From positions 58,698 through 122,697 of the forward strand of contig QEAR01000064.1 of the NCBI GenBank assembly GCA_006535965.1: a stretch of DNA of 64,000 bases. Reading direction: 5' to 3'. Below, piece after piece: positions 46,983 through 60,008 of the stretch (position 1 is the stretch's first letter; each line of letters starts with the position of its first letter). Below the pieces are notes generated by a model. It saw nothing but the letters and a program-made list of their open reading frames with translations, searched no databases and was not told the origin of the DNA. The translations under genes were made by a program, and so were the position numbers. The stretch is from Spizellomyces sp. 'palustris' (Eukaryota; Chytridiomycota; Chytridiomycetes; Spizellomycetales; Spizellomycetaceae).

Positions 46983-49337
46983 ATGGTCACATCCCATCTC
47001 TATGCGAACGAGGCTCGCCCACATCCATTTGATCCTCTCTCCTTGGCCGAAATTGAATATGCGGTCGCCATCGTTCGGAAAGAGCACGGTGATCAATTGG
47101 CTTTCAATGCTGTCACGCTCTCAGAACCCAAAAAAAAGGACATGCAAATATGGTTGGCGGATCCTGAAAAGGCGGTCCGCCCACTGCGAGCAGCTGAAGT
47201 GGTAGTTGTGCATAAGAAGGGGTTTTTATATGATGGGGTTGTGGATTTGGAGAATGGGAAAATTGTAAAGTGGGAGACAATTGAAGGAGAACAGCCCACG
47301 GTATGGAGAACTGTGAATGTCATTTTCGAAATTGAAGGCTTATCCTGCTGCATCCTATTTAAACCAGATTACCATGGAAGACCTACAGAATACAGAAAAG
47401 ATTGTGCGCTCCGACCCAAAAGTAATTGCCCAATGCGAGATCTTGGGTATTCCAAAAGAGGACATGGATAAAGTCTATTGTGACCGTAAGTTCTCAAAGT
47501 TCCAGCCGTGGAACCGTGACCTTACATTTTCGTGCTCTGTAGCTTGGACAATCGGTTATGATGAGCGCTTTGGCAACAAAGTCAGGCTCCAGCAGGCCCT
47601 CATGTATTATCGACCGCTTCCCGACGATTGTCAGTACGCTTTTCCACTCGATTTTTGTCCCATCGTGAGCCCCGAAACACAAGAAATCATTCACATTGAT
47701 GTTCCGTCTGTGCGTCGCCCCATCAACACAATTCCAAGCAATTACCATCCGGAGGCCATCGAAGCGGATGGTGGATATCGGACAGACATTAAGCCGCTCA
47801 ACATTACTCAACCAGAAGGTGTCAGCTTTTCAATGGCCGGACGAGCCGTTAGTTGGCAAAATTTCAATTTCGTTATTGGGTTCAACTATCGGGAAGGACT
47901 AGTTTTACATAACATTACCTACAACGATAAGGGCAATGTTCGGCCCATGTTTTACCGGATCAGCTTGGCGGAGATGGTCGTCCCATATGGAAATCCCGAG
48001 CATCCCCATCAGAGAAAGCATGCCTTTGATTTGGGTGAATATGGGGCTGGATATATGACGAACTCGCTATCGTAAGTTATACCAATCTTTTTGGAATTTG
48101 AAGCTTTGCCCTGACGACGTTACAGTCTTGGGTGCGACTGCAAAGGGGCCATTCATTATCTCGATGCCGCATTTGTAAACCGTGCCGGCTCTGCGATCAC
48201 TGTGAAGAACGCAATATGTATTCACGAAGAGGATGACGGAATCCTCTTCAAGCATACAGATTTCCGAGATGGCTCGTATATTGTTACACGGGGACGCAAG
48301 CTGGTGGTCTCCCAGATTTTCACGGCGGCAAACTACGAATATTGTGTATATTGGATATTCCACCAGGATGCCACGATACAGTTAGATATTAAGTTGACGG
48401 GTATCTTGAACACATACGCGATGGCCCCTGGAGAAGATACGAAAGGATGGGGTACAGAAGTTCACCCTGGTGTTAATGTAAGTCTTGCGGAAAAAAATAT
48501 CATCATACCTTCCCGCCGATAACTGTTAACCCTCCCTACGATCTAGGCTCATAATCACCAGCACCTATTTTGTCTTCGCTTGGACCCCCAAATTGACGGT
48601 AATGAGAATACTGTGATGCAAGTTGATGCTGTGCGCGGACCAGGTGAAGTTGGTTCCGCGGAAAATAAATACGGAAATGCCTTTTACGCACAAAAGACAA
48701 AGTTTACCACCGTCAAGGAGGCCATCGCGGATTATGATGGGACCACATCGAGGACTTGGGATATATGCAATACGTCAAAATTGCACCCTTATTCAGGCAA
48801 ACCTGCATCGTATAAGCTTGTTTCTCGAGAAGTCCCTCAGTTTATGCCAAAGGAAGGTGGCTTATGCTGGAAGCGTGCAGGATTTGCCAGACATGCGCTG
48901 CATGTTACAAAGTGTAGGTTGATTGCAGGTTCCTTCTCTTAAATATTAGTGCCTTACAACCTCCCACAGACGATGACGCTCAAATACATCCGGCTGGCAG
49001 ACACGTCCCTCAAACCTCAGGGGACCCGTCGCGAGGCCTCACGGAATGGATTCAGGCTAACCAGGACCAGAATATTGACAATGAGGATATTGTCGTCTGG
49101 CACACGTTTGGTCTGACACACTTTCCAGCTCCCGAAGATTTCCCAATCATGCCTGCGGAACCAATGACAGTGCTGTTGAGACCCAGACACTTTTTCCGCA
49201 GGAATCCAGCCTTGGATGTGCCACCAAGCTATTCCGTCACCCCGACCGAGGCTGCAAAAGGAGCTGCTGGATGGGATGGTACGGATCGGCAAAGTACAAA
49301 TGCTTCGACGGAAAAGAATGGATGTTGTGCAAAGTGA
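46983..49337 (+). CDS. Copper amine oxidase (topaquinone type)
   Basis: Exons 46983-47300, 47368-47485, 47543-48071, 48126-48477, 48547-48913 and 48970-49337; introns 54-69 nt; 683 aa, full length. It has small N2/N3 domains and a long beta-sandwich catalytic domain. Active site: base Asp308 (FDLGEYGAGYMTNSLSLG), the topaquinone tyrosine at 392 within AANYEYCVYW, copper ligands His441 and His443 (AHNHQHLF, built across the 48477/48547 join) and the third in THFPAPEDFP. The spacing of 84 between base and cofactor matches yeast enzymes, and the wording is close to the Hansenula peroxisomal enzyme. It turns primary amines into aldehydes, releasing H2O2 and ammonia. No signal peptide; the C-terminus is CCAK, not a clear SKL peroxisome signal. 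Confidence 0.95.
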
Positions 49338-50352
49338 AACGTTGGATTGTGGGCACGCGAGAATACAGCGTAGGCAATGGGAGGGAAGATGTTGCCAATC
49401 AGACTAAAAGTAGGAGGGAACGCTTACCAAAGGAATGAATTGTATTTAGATCAAAGTTGGATGTGAGCTGGCGTATGTAGGGCCCAGAGCCGGTACTACA
49501 CTAGTCGGTAAACATGTGTAATTACGACAACCGCTCCACAAGTATGTCAGTTCATGAGGCAATGCAAGCACGAGGACTTGAATTGCGATAGACCAAAGAT
49601 CAACAGATCAGTTACTTTGATCATCAGGTCTTCATACGAGTACGGGCAATCTTGTCATGGTGGGTGAAGTCTACACGCTTACCGGCTCTTTTTGGCAAAT
49701 GAATCTCTGTAGAACAGTTGACCAGACCTTGATCAGCGAGAAGCTGAGTTTCAATATGTCTGTCAAAGACTCAGTCTGAATATTGCCTGTCAACAAAGTC
49801 TAGCTGTGGTTTTCTCCTGGAAGATGGCGTCCGTCCATGCTTAAGCAGCGGTAGATTCCAGTTCCGCAACAGACGTTTACAGTGGATATAACCCCTTCTT
49901 CATCATTAGATCCATGCTCCTTTCCTCTCTTCAAGACCTTTGGCACCATTGACCCTGACGTATGAGCCATGAGGCTGGGACTAGCATATCAATAAAAGAG
50001 CTACCAAGTGTTCCTTATACCAAGGAACCATGGAGTGCTGCTGTCTTGTTAGAGTTAAAAGCTTCCCAACAAACATTCTCGTTTTCGTTGCCGTCTTGAG
50101 TCTTTTTCAACAAAAACCAACACAATCTTGCTGACAAGCAAGTGTTAAATTCGTCAAAGGACATATTGCTATTTAACCTTATTTAGACGCGACGGATCGA
50201 TCGGATTAGGCAAATTTCCCGATCGCAAGGCGCTCTCACGTGGTATGTGTGACATGAAGTTGTACTCGTAAACGAGTGGGTTTAGTTGGATACATACCTT
50301 CCTTACTAAGCTACAGCTCCCGAGGATCTGGATTTCACGTCATATAGATCAC
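49338..50352. other. Intergenic, no gene seen
   Basis: 1.0 kb between the amine oxidase and the histidine kinase, holding the kinase promoter. No TATA box, repeat or coding sequence was recognised. Confidence 0.55.
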
Positions 50353-53300
50353 ATGACTAACTTCTGGACACCGCGGAAATCGCCAATCTTTCTGCCGCGG
50401 ACTCACAACGAGGAGGGGCGTGTACACAAGTCGTGGTGTCCAATTGACCAACGGTATCTTATTCTGGAGAGCCGGATTCTGGGCATCCGGCAAATGGCGG
50501 CCTCTGTTGTCGGCAATGCAGACATCAGCACTAACTTGTACTTGCCTGACTACCTTGACGTCCTCCCACAACCCTACATCATTATCACGTATTCAGACGC
50601 CGACACCCACCCTATTTTCAACTATGCCAACCCTGCCTTCTACGATCTTCTACAGCCATCCTCTCCGAAACTTTCACGGCAAGATCTATGTGGGGTTCCG
50701 GCTTTAAACCTGTTACCTGGTAACTATGCGTCGACACTCAAAGATCTGCGCACCGCGGCATGTTCCATGACAGTGAAGACTGGCGTTGCCAAGAATTTCG
50801 AAAGCATTTCCACCGATGTAATCGACCGTGTTCAAGATCAAGCGATCAAGCTGGAGATTGAATGGATGGCCACTTGCATCAAGGATCGTTACTTTGTATT
50901 GAGTGCCCAGGCGATAGAGCACCGGGAAAATGAAGATGCTGTTCAACCGGAGAAGAGAGACAGCCATGACGACTATCTCACGACGCAAGCACAAACGTCC
51001 GCGTCTGATAACACAATTGACAATCAGGAAAACGCCAATTATCCAAAGGTTTATGCATCATCGTCTGCCAACCTAACCGACCATCAGGGAAGACTGGATC
51101 CAAGTTCAGGGATTGATTCTACAGAGTCGAACGACTTGTGGAAAAGTATTCCCAGGGTAAGATGATTGCACCCATGAAGCTGCTGCATCGCAAGTTCATA
51201 TCTAGCTCAAAGTCCAGACAGTATTATATTGACATTCTGTTTTTATGCAGTTTGCAGACTCTTTGGCGGGCGGCGGAATAATGGGTGAAATGTTGCGCAA
51301 TTTTGATTGGTCCAATACGCCATTGGGTCGCATTTCATCATGGCCACAGTCCCTTCTCACCGCTGTTTCCCTCACGATGTGCTCAATGTTCCCAATGGCG
51401 ATATGGTGGGGACCTGAATTTGTGCTCATCTAGTAAGCAGACAGGAATTACATGCATTTAGATCTCCCCGTTGCTACTTACTAACCGCGCTGCTGCTAAA
51501 GCAATGATGCATACAAGCCTATTGCCGGATCAAAGCATCCATGGCTTTTTGGAAAGGCAGGCTCGGAAGGGTGGAGTGAGGTATGCCTCCGTGATTGAAC
51601 CCGAGAATGGGATAGCTGAGTTGACCTTTGACGCCTTCCCTAGATTTGGGATACGTTGGAGCCCATGGCGCAGGGCGTAATGCAAGGCGAGCGATGCTAC
51701 TCTGAGGACCATTTACTTTTCATGGTTCGCAATGGATATCCGGAAGAGACATATCACACGGTATGATATGAAAATTAAACTATATATGCGTGCCTTAATA
51801 ACCTTTTACGCACCCTAGTGGTCCTACGTACCCTTACGCCAAGAAGATGGTTCGGTCGGAGGATTGTTAAACCCCACCTTCGAAGCGACTGGTGAGGAAC
51901 TTGGTTACCATTTGTGACGAAATGTGATGATTAGGCTCTTACCACGCAAAACTTTTGTAGGCCGAGTCGTTGCGGAGCGCCGCTTAAAGACTCTGCGAGA
52001 GTTTGGGGCGCGAACTGGTATGTAGCGTTCTCGCTACTCTCAATAGTCTTTGCTTCTAACCGCTCTGAATAGCAACGGCCAAGTCTGTCCCAGAAGTTTG
52101 TTCCATAGCTGCAGATGTCATGAATGATAATCACCATGACATCACCTTTGCATTCATCTATACGTGCAGTGTCGACAACACAGGTTGTCAACCGCGAATG
52201 CAGGCAGCTGATGCGCGAGTGGGAAATGTCAAGCTTCACAAACTAAAATTGATGTCAGTTGTGTGCGTGGAACACGGGTGCAGCGCAATGCCTGACAATG
52301 TAACAGTGGATTTGCTTGGTGATCCCCCGGAAGATGAAATATGGCCGTTCCACGAAGCGTGCGCAAGGAGAGCCGTGGTGGAGGTCCACGATCAACAGCT
52401 GATTGGGGGAATTGAGGGCCGAGGATGGGGGGAGAAGTCGCGTATTGCAGTTGTCTGTCCGATAACGGCGAATGACGGCGATGATATATTGGGTGTGATT
52501 GTGGCGGGATTAAGTGCGAGACGACCGTACGATGAAGACTACCGGTATGCTGTCAGTGAAAAATTGCTAATATTTCAATGCTCATTTGTACTCGTTTATT
52601 AGGACGTTCATCGAACTCTTATGTCGTCAAACAGCCACGAGCATCGCAACCGTAAAGGCCTATGAAGAAGAATATCAAAGAGCCGAAGCCCTCACCATGA
52701 TTGACCGAGCGAAAACTGCTGTACGTTTGCAACTTTCTGCAATGAATATTCATATACTAACATACTTGCCGCGAACCAGTTCTTTAGTTCAGTTTCCCAT
52801 GAACTTCGCACTCCCTTAACTCTGATCCTTGGACCTGTTGACGACCTGCTCGCCGACCGAAGTCAACCTCTCAATAAAAGACAGCTGGGCCTCGTTGAGC
52901 TGATTAATCGAAACGCTCAGAGGCTACTAAAGTTAGTCAATAGCTTGTTGGACTTTAGTCGAATTGAAGCTGGACGCATGCAAGCTACGTTCAAGGAGAC
53001 AGATCTGGTGACATTTACAGCGGATTTAGCTAGCTTGTTTCGCAGCGCCATCGAGAAAGGTGGAGTGGAATATATAGTTGACTGTGAGCATGGCGGACGG
53101 ACTGTGTGGGTAGACCGCGACATGTGGGAAAAGATAGTGCTGAACTTGATCGGCAATGCTTTCAAGTTCACGCTTCAAGGAAGCATTAAAGTGAGTCTCC
53201 ACCCTAAAGAGGACAAGTCAGGAATCATTTTTGCTGTCGAGGATACTGGGACCGGTATTCCCTCCCACGAAATTAGTCGAATCTTTGAGCGGTTCCATCG

Positions 53301-56300
53301 TGTCGACGGACAGAAAGGGCGCAGCCATGAAGGCAGTGGTATTGGATTGGCTTTAACACAAGAGCTGGTTCGATTACATGGAGGAACCGTAGAATTACGT
53401 AGTTTGTACGGGCAGGGGAGCACATTCTCCGTCTTTCTTCCATATGGTACCTCGCATCTTCCGCAAGATCGGTTGTCGGATACCAATGATGAAGTGTCTG
53501 ATTACGTTATCGAGTCAAAAAGATCGTATGGGTACGCCATGGTTGAAGAAGCCAAACGATGGCTTTCGCAAAGTGATGATGATACGGCGGAACATTCAAG
53601 TACCGCAGACTCTACCGAGTCGAGTGTCCCGAGCAATACTGTGCCTGCTACAACACGCGGAAGTAAGGTGCTCCTGGCCGACGATAATTCGGACATGCGA
53701 CGATACGTAAAGAATTTGCTGAGTAATTGGTGGGTCGTGACGGACGTCGCCGACGGACAACAGGCATTGGATGCAATAAAGAATGAAATGCCAGATATCA
53801 TTGTAAGCGACGTCATGATGCCAGTGTTGGATGGCTATGGCCTCTTACGGGTGATTCGGTCCCTCCCGGAAACCAAAATGCTGCCAGTGATATTGCTTTC
53901 AGCTCGAGCTGGTGAGGAAGCTCGAGTCGATGGGCTCCAGCTTGGCGCAGACGATTACCTGGAGAAGCCCTTCTCTGCCAAAGAGCTTGTAGCTCGTGTT
54001 CATACTCATTTGGAACTAGGAAAATTAAGGGTTGAATTGGAGCGCAGGGTTAATGAGAGAACAAGAGAGCTGGCGGAGAGTGAGTGGAGGTACAAGGCGC
54101 TGGCATCACTTAGTCCGGTTGGAATTTTCCGGTCAGATATGACGGGGCAAATCACCTATGCAAATGACAAGTGGTGGGAAATCTCTATGCACGACAAGGA
54201 AAAGGATCCGACCGCTGCGTACTTTATTGACAGGTATATCAAATGAATATCTGCTCTCTCTCCTTGGTGTGTCAATGCTGATTCTCCGTTTATAGTATTC
54301 ATCCCGAAGATCGCAAACGTTGTCAACTACATTGGCAGGACGGCTTGAATGGACGTCGGTGCAATATTGAGTTCCGATGGAAAAATACACGAACGGGCGT
54401 TGAGAGGTGGTGTCTGGGCGAAACGATGATCGAATACGATGAGGCTGGGAATCCAGTTGGCCATATCGGAACGTTGACGGATGTGACTGAGCGGAAAAGA
54501 TTGGAAAAAGAGCGACTTGATGTACTCGAAATGGCTGAAAAATACCAGCGACGCAGGGCAGAAGAGGCAGAAGCGGTCAAGAAACAGCAAGAGTTATTTA
54601 TCGGTAGGTTTTTTCGTTGGATTGGTTCAAGGGGCCTCATTGACTCGCAGCAGACCGCTGATGGCGCATTTGTCATGTAGATATGACGTGCCACGAGCTG
54701 CGCAACCCACTCAACGGCATTTACCACAATGCCGACCTCCTCCATGAGTCTCTTGAAAAAGTACAAAAAGAAGTCGATGGATTGCAACAAACTGTGGAGA
54801 GTGTGGAAGATGTCAAACTTCCACTATCATCTCCTGTTACAAATAACTCTGGTGCACGACAACCGTCCAAGCCAAAGGATAACATGATTCAGAGCGTGAA
54901 AAAGGTGACAAGGTGGTTGGGAGCGGAAGTCATCAATGATCTTGAAGCGGTTGAAACGATCACACTATGTGCACAACACCAGAAACAAATTGCAGACGAT
55001 GTACTTCACATGTCCAAGATCAGTATGAACCTTTTGGTCCTTGCACAGCTCGAGTTCCAACCCCGCGCAGAAATCGCAAAAGTCCTACGCATGTTCGACA
55101 CCGAGGTCAAGATAAAGAATATTGATCTGCAATTCAATATTGGCACTGGCTATGAGGCGTTAGCGGTGGACTGGGTACGGGGGGATCCTACCCGGTTGGC
55201 ACAGATTATGATTAATATCTTAACCAATGCCATTCGGTTTACCGAAAGGGCTGAGGTTAAGAAGGTGGTTGTCACCCTCGATGCCAGCGACTCCCCACCG
55301 AGTTTGCCAGACCAACCAAATCCAAAAGGTGCAGCTGGGGATGGTGTGGTGAGTAGTGGCTCGGAGGATGATGAGAAGGCGGATATGCAGAGTATGTCTT
55401 CGAGTAGGAGTACAAGTAGCTCGGCCACGATTAGAAACGGTGCGACTAGCGAATACCTTTTTAGGTCATAATTGGAAGCTAATTCTCTTTTCTTTGTTTG
55501 TCGTTTGAAAGTCCAACATCCCGTGACTCCGTTACCTTCACCATCTCCAGCTACCTCTGCCAATGCTATTTACGTCCAAGTGACGATAGCCGACAGTGGT
55601 CTTGGCATGACTCCCGAAGAAAAGGCGATGCTTTTCCGCCGATTCGCCCAAGCAAGTCCAAAAACTTACGCAGATTTCGGCGGAAGCGGTTTGGGTTTGT
55701 TTATTTCTAAACGACTCGTGGAATTGCAAGGGGGCAGTATAGGTGTAGACAGTATCAAGGACCAGGGGACGACCTTCACATTCTTTGTAAAGTATGAAAG
55801 TGTGGAGAAAAGGGCCGAGTCTGATGCTGGGATGGAAGGAGCCACTGGTAGCAAACCGCCGAGCCAGCCGCCTGCGGCGCGGTCTCGCTGGACGAGTCGG
55901 CTACCACCAGCAGAGACACCTGAGAACAACCCTGCCGAGATGGTCGACGGAGAGGTCAAGATCAATATCCTAATTGTCGAGGTAAGCGCCCCTCCTCTGA
56001 TTCATACTCCCAATTACGGCCCTACCTATTTATACGCTCTTTTATCAACAGGATAACATGGTGAACCAAAGAGTTCTCAAACGCCAGCTGGAAACGCTCG
56101 GTTATTCTACCCAAGTGGCAAATCACGGCGCCGAAGCAATAGACATACTTCAGAGACAGGAAAAGGCGTTTGATATTATCCTGATGGATATCGAGATGCC
56201 CGTTATGGATGGCTTACAAGCCACTACCAAAATCCGGGAGATCTATGGCAATCGATGGAGGATACCTATCGTTGCCGTGACCGGTAATGCACGACGAGAG

Positions 56301-56423
56301 CATTTGGATAAAGCCCTGCAGGCGGGGATGGATGATGTGATGGTGAAACCGTATGTGAAGAAGGATTTGGTGGAAAAGATTGAAACGCTTGTGCAGCGAC
56401 GAAGAGATGATATGCGATGGTAA
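50353..56423 (+). CDS. Double hybrid histidine kinase (PAS-GAF-HK-REC-PAS-HK-REC)
   Basis: Thirteen exons: 50353-51156, 51251-51432, 51502-51580, 51644-51760, 51819-51891, 51961-52017, 52073-52544, 52603-52720, 52780-54233, 54296-54603, 54681-55439, 55512-55981 and 56052-56423; 1,754 aa. Order: a PAS-like region from YLDVLPQPYIIIT; a second sensor beginning LRNFDWSNTPLGRISSWPQS; a GAF region; kinase 1 with phospho-His641 (SVSHELRTP), N-box NLIGNAFKFT and G-boxes; receiver 1 with Asp978 (VSDVMMPVLDG); a PAS domain (ASLSPVGIFRSD); kinase 2 with His1226 (TCHELRNPLNG), N-box and GSGLGLFIS; receiver 2 with Asp1677 (LMDIEMPVMDG). No membrane span, so a soluble sensor that should feed a separate HPt protein. 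A low-complexity acidic insert splits the second ATPase domain. M48 (50494) is an alternative start. Confidence 0.92.
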
Positions 56424-56894
56424 ATATGCAAAAATTAAAAAACAGGTCCAGCGACCTAATGAATTGGTTTTCTGTGGGTGGTGGTCATGTATGAGGACGT
56501 AGTTGGGATGGATTTTTCTTTTTATTTTTTTTTTTGTGCATGTTGATATATTTTCATCTTTTTTTGCCACTATGGCCTGTAACTGTTTTTTGTGGGTAAT
56601 GGGCTTGTACTTGTAACTAGATATCATTTAATGTATATCGCTGTGGTTACCATGCGTCTAGCCTGATTTATCATTTGTGTGCAATGTCTGCTTTATCGCA
56701 ATGTTCACCTTGCGAGGAAACGATCAATGTAGAAGATCCAAAAGGTACGTTTTCATATGTAACTCTTTAGTTTTCCAAAATTTTGGTTACAACATCCTAC
56801 TTTCTCCTGATAGCACCAAGACAACCTCAGGTTGGATCCTTCAAGGATACTCCTTTTGTTTTTTCAGAAATTGATTCCATCCTTTATTTTGTAA
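56424..56894. other. Intergenic between convergent genes
   Basis: 471 bp between the histidine kinase and alpha-glucosidase 3' ends. T-rich (56517-56566), otherwise featureless; should contain both 3' UTRs. Confidence 0.6.
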
Positions 56895-59800
56895 TCACCA
56901 CCAGAGACTCGCCACAAAAACCAACAATATTCCCATTACTCCTAGGTCCACCTTTCGAATACCTGTCCCAGAGTGGGTACCAAGGAAACTCATTGGTCCC
57001 ACACCCCACTCGACAGTAAATCTCTCTGTCAAATCTATCGCCAATTCTTCAATGGTCACGGCGCCACGATCAGATTTATAAGATATCTGGCACTGAACCT
57101 GTGCATCATTCACCCGGACCTGTTGGACAGGTTGCGATCCGAGTATAACAAGTTTTGTCAACTTTGGTAGGCCACTGGTATGATATCCGAATGTTCCATC
57201 AGCAACCATCTTTCCATTCGATACTTTAAATGAGATGGTTGAAGTATGATTATCGACGTTGAGGGATTCACCATCGTCTAGGTATAGCAATCCTTGTGCA
57301 TCTGCGTTCTCATCTAACGCTATAATAAGGTAAAAGGGATTCTTGCGAGATTCGGTCGTGGTGTAGCCTGGTTCTTGCATGGGAAACACGTATCCACCGC
57401 GAATATGCATGGGAACGTGACCCAATGGTGCATCAAAGGATATGTTACGTCCTTGTCCATTGATGGGGATCAATGTTGTAAAATCGTACCAACGGGATTT
57501 GGGGAGGTAGGCGGTGACGGATGATGCTTTCTCGGTAAGGACGGGTGAGACGAGTAGAGCGGGTCCAATTAAGAATTGGGCATCGATCCAGAGTGTTGGT
57601 GCTTCGGTTGGGAACTCGTACATGAGGGCTTTCCATGCTGGTGTGCCGTGTGTGGAGGATAGGTAGAGTTGGGTGTACATGTAGGGGAGTAGACTGTATC
57701 GACGGCGGAGATGAGTGCGTGATGCTTCGGCGACAGAGTTCCAGACATAGGCTTCTTGGGAAATTGTGCCTCGGATGTTGTGATTGCGCATAAATGGATA
57801 GTACGCCCCTACGGACATCCAGCGATTGCATAGTTCGTCAGTAGTGTTGCTACATGGTATCAAGCAGAGTTAGAGGCAAGGTCCATCATCTCAGTGTGAT
57901 AGCACATCATGTTACCTGTTGAAACCGCAAATGTCTGGTCCAATCATGGATATTCCGTACATCTGGAACTGCAATACGCCGACCACAGAGTAATGCAAAT
58001 GTTCCCATGTGGCATGATTGTCGCCTGTCCAGTGATATGTGTGCGCACCGCTTGATGGAAAGGTCGATCTGGAGAGAACGAAGGGGCGTTCGTTGGCTCT
58101 TTTCGCAATCAACGCCTTTCGGGTTGCGATAGCCCACATGTGGCCGTATAGGTTGTGTACATCTACTTCACTGATACGGGGTTTGTCCTGCCCTCCCCAG
58201 TGTGTGGCATTGGTTTGGACAGCATGGTCAGAGAGATTCGCGAATTTATTGTTGATTTTGTAATGAGGGTCCAGCTGTTGCTCGATTGACACTGGTCTGT
58301 ATGCTCGTTTTTCGAGATTCCTAGGCAAGGCAGAATACGGCAATGGTCTTCCTTGTCGCGCAGCTTCGATTGAGGAATTTAAAAAGTCTGGTGGAGTAAA
58401 GTCGTCGCCTCCAGGTAAGTCAAACGGGGTCTTTGGTTGAAATACTGCCGGATCAGGTGCGTCCAGTCCGCATGGTCCGTAACAAAATGAAGAGGGTTCA
58501 TTCATGTCGATCCATAGGCCATCAATGTCGAGGATGTCCAGGAAACGGGAAACTTCATCGGTCCAGTACGCACTGGCATTTGGGTGGAACCAATCTACAA
58601 AGGCGGTGTAACCAGGCCAGACTTTTATTGAAGAATATCAGCAAGATGTTTTTGGATAAACTAGTCAGTATTCAATGTCAGTACCTTGTCCAATGTAATA
58701 CTTGTGTTTCTCATCTGTATGAGATGCATCATTTTGCATAAAGACTTGGGCATCCAAACCGCGGTGGTATGGAGTGGAATTCGTGCTAACGCCAGGGTCG
58801 ACAATGACTACAAAGTGTTGCTCCGCTTGATGAAGTTCTTTGACAAACTTGGTCATTAATTCTTTGGGATATTGAAGCGGGTCGAGCGTGAAATCCTATC
58901 AATACATGGTTTAAACAGCTTGCCTCTGGAGTTACTGTAATCATGGGTAAAAGTTACCTTGTATTTGTCCATGTAATCAATGTCCGACCATATCGTTTCA
59001 AGTGGAATATTTGCCTTTCGATAGTTGTCCACCACCCATTTTAGATTGGTGACATTCTTGTATCCCCACCGAGATTGATGAAAACCCAAATGCCAATAGG
59101 CAGGCATAGCAGGTCGGGAAATGACGTTTGTGTATTCGGCAACAACGTCGTTGGGATTTCCACCCAATGGTGCGAAAAAGGTGAGATCAAGAACTCCACC
59201 AATCGTGCGGTATCTCACGATGCCATCACGAAGAATAAAGTCCATTCCGTTCGAGTTGCGCAGGTAGACTGCATGCGCTTTACTTTTCCGCATTTCCATG
59301 TACATGGGATGACTACCGTAAATGTTTTCCTCCGTGGGAGTTGCAACATCACGAGCCCAGAGTGCTTGTGTGGTGCTTTGCTCATTACGGCGGAAGCGAC
59401 CGATAAACTCGGAACCTCCGTAAATGTTTGCATGGGATGGTACGCTGGTCGTGACTTCAAGGTACTGATCCTCGTAAATCAGCTAAAGCAAGACAAGATT
59501 GAGTTTAAGTACTTTCATCCAGCGAGATGGAGACTAGATGGCATACACTGACTTTATGAGGTGTGGTATCGAAAATCACTTCATTATCCTCCACTCTTAC
59601 AATCTTGAAACCAAAGGGCTTTGCGACGTACTCGAACCGTAAGTTACTCTTGTCCTTTTCGCCGTTCTCTGCCTTTGGGATCGGCACAACCTCTGGTGGA
59701 ATGAACCAGTTCTCCTGTGGTGTGTCACGGATGAGAACACGCAGACGCTCGCGAGTTTGGTATTCGACAGTGATGTCCAGGTTTGGGTAATCTTTGCCGT

Positions 59801-60008
59801 AAGCATTGCACGGCTGGTCGATCAGAGAGAGTTTGGCAGAGAACCGTCCGACGGAGGTGTCGGATGCATCCGACAGGGAATAACCAGAGCATTTGGATGT
59901 GTCAATTAGGGAAATGCTAGGATTGGCATCATCACGCTGGTGGACGGCAGGAATCGACGCTACTGCTCTGGCAAAGAGAATGAGGTTCAGAATACTCGCA
60001 GCACGCAT
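56895..60008 (-). CDS. Secreted or surface GH31 alpha-glucosidase
   Basis: Exons 59553-60008, 58958-59482, 58685-58895, 57916-58621 and 56895-57849; introns 62-70 nt; 950 aa. A signal peptide (MRAASILNLILFARAVASIPA) is followed by the GH31 N-terminal beta domain, the PAYWHLGFHQSRWGYKNV entry of the barrel, ETIWSDIDYMD, the nucleophile Asp436 in GLWIDMNEPSSF, and the acid/base Asp598 in HWTGDNHATWEHL, then GPDICGFN and the C-terminal beta domains. It should release glucose from the non-reducing ends of alpha-glucans such as maltose and starch fragments outside the cell. After the enzyme ends, a 40-residue extension finishes with a hydrophobic segment (LGVMGILLVFVASLWW), suggesting a GPI or membrane anchor. 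Several NxT/S sites fit a secreted protein. Confidence 0.94.

Noticed and set aside
41120-49337. Bacterial-style operon or horizontally acquired block
   Set aside because: All three genes have 4-9 spliceosomal introns of the same size as the housekeeping genes, so no sign of recent bacterial transfer.
55465-55511. Alternative 47-nt intron in the histidine kinase using the donor after TACCTTTTTAG
   Set aside because: It shifts the frame so that the conserved ADSGLGM and GSGLGLFIS motifs are lost; the donor at 55440 gives a 72-nt intron and keeps them.
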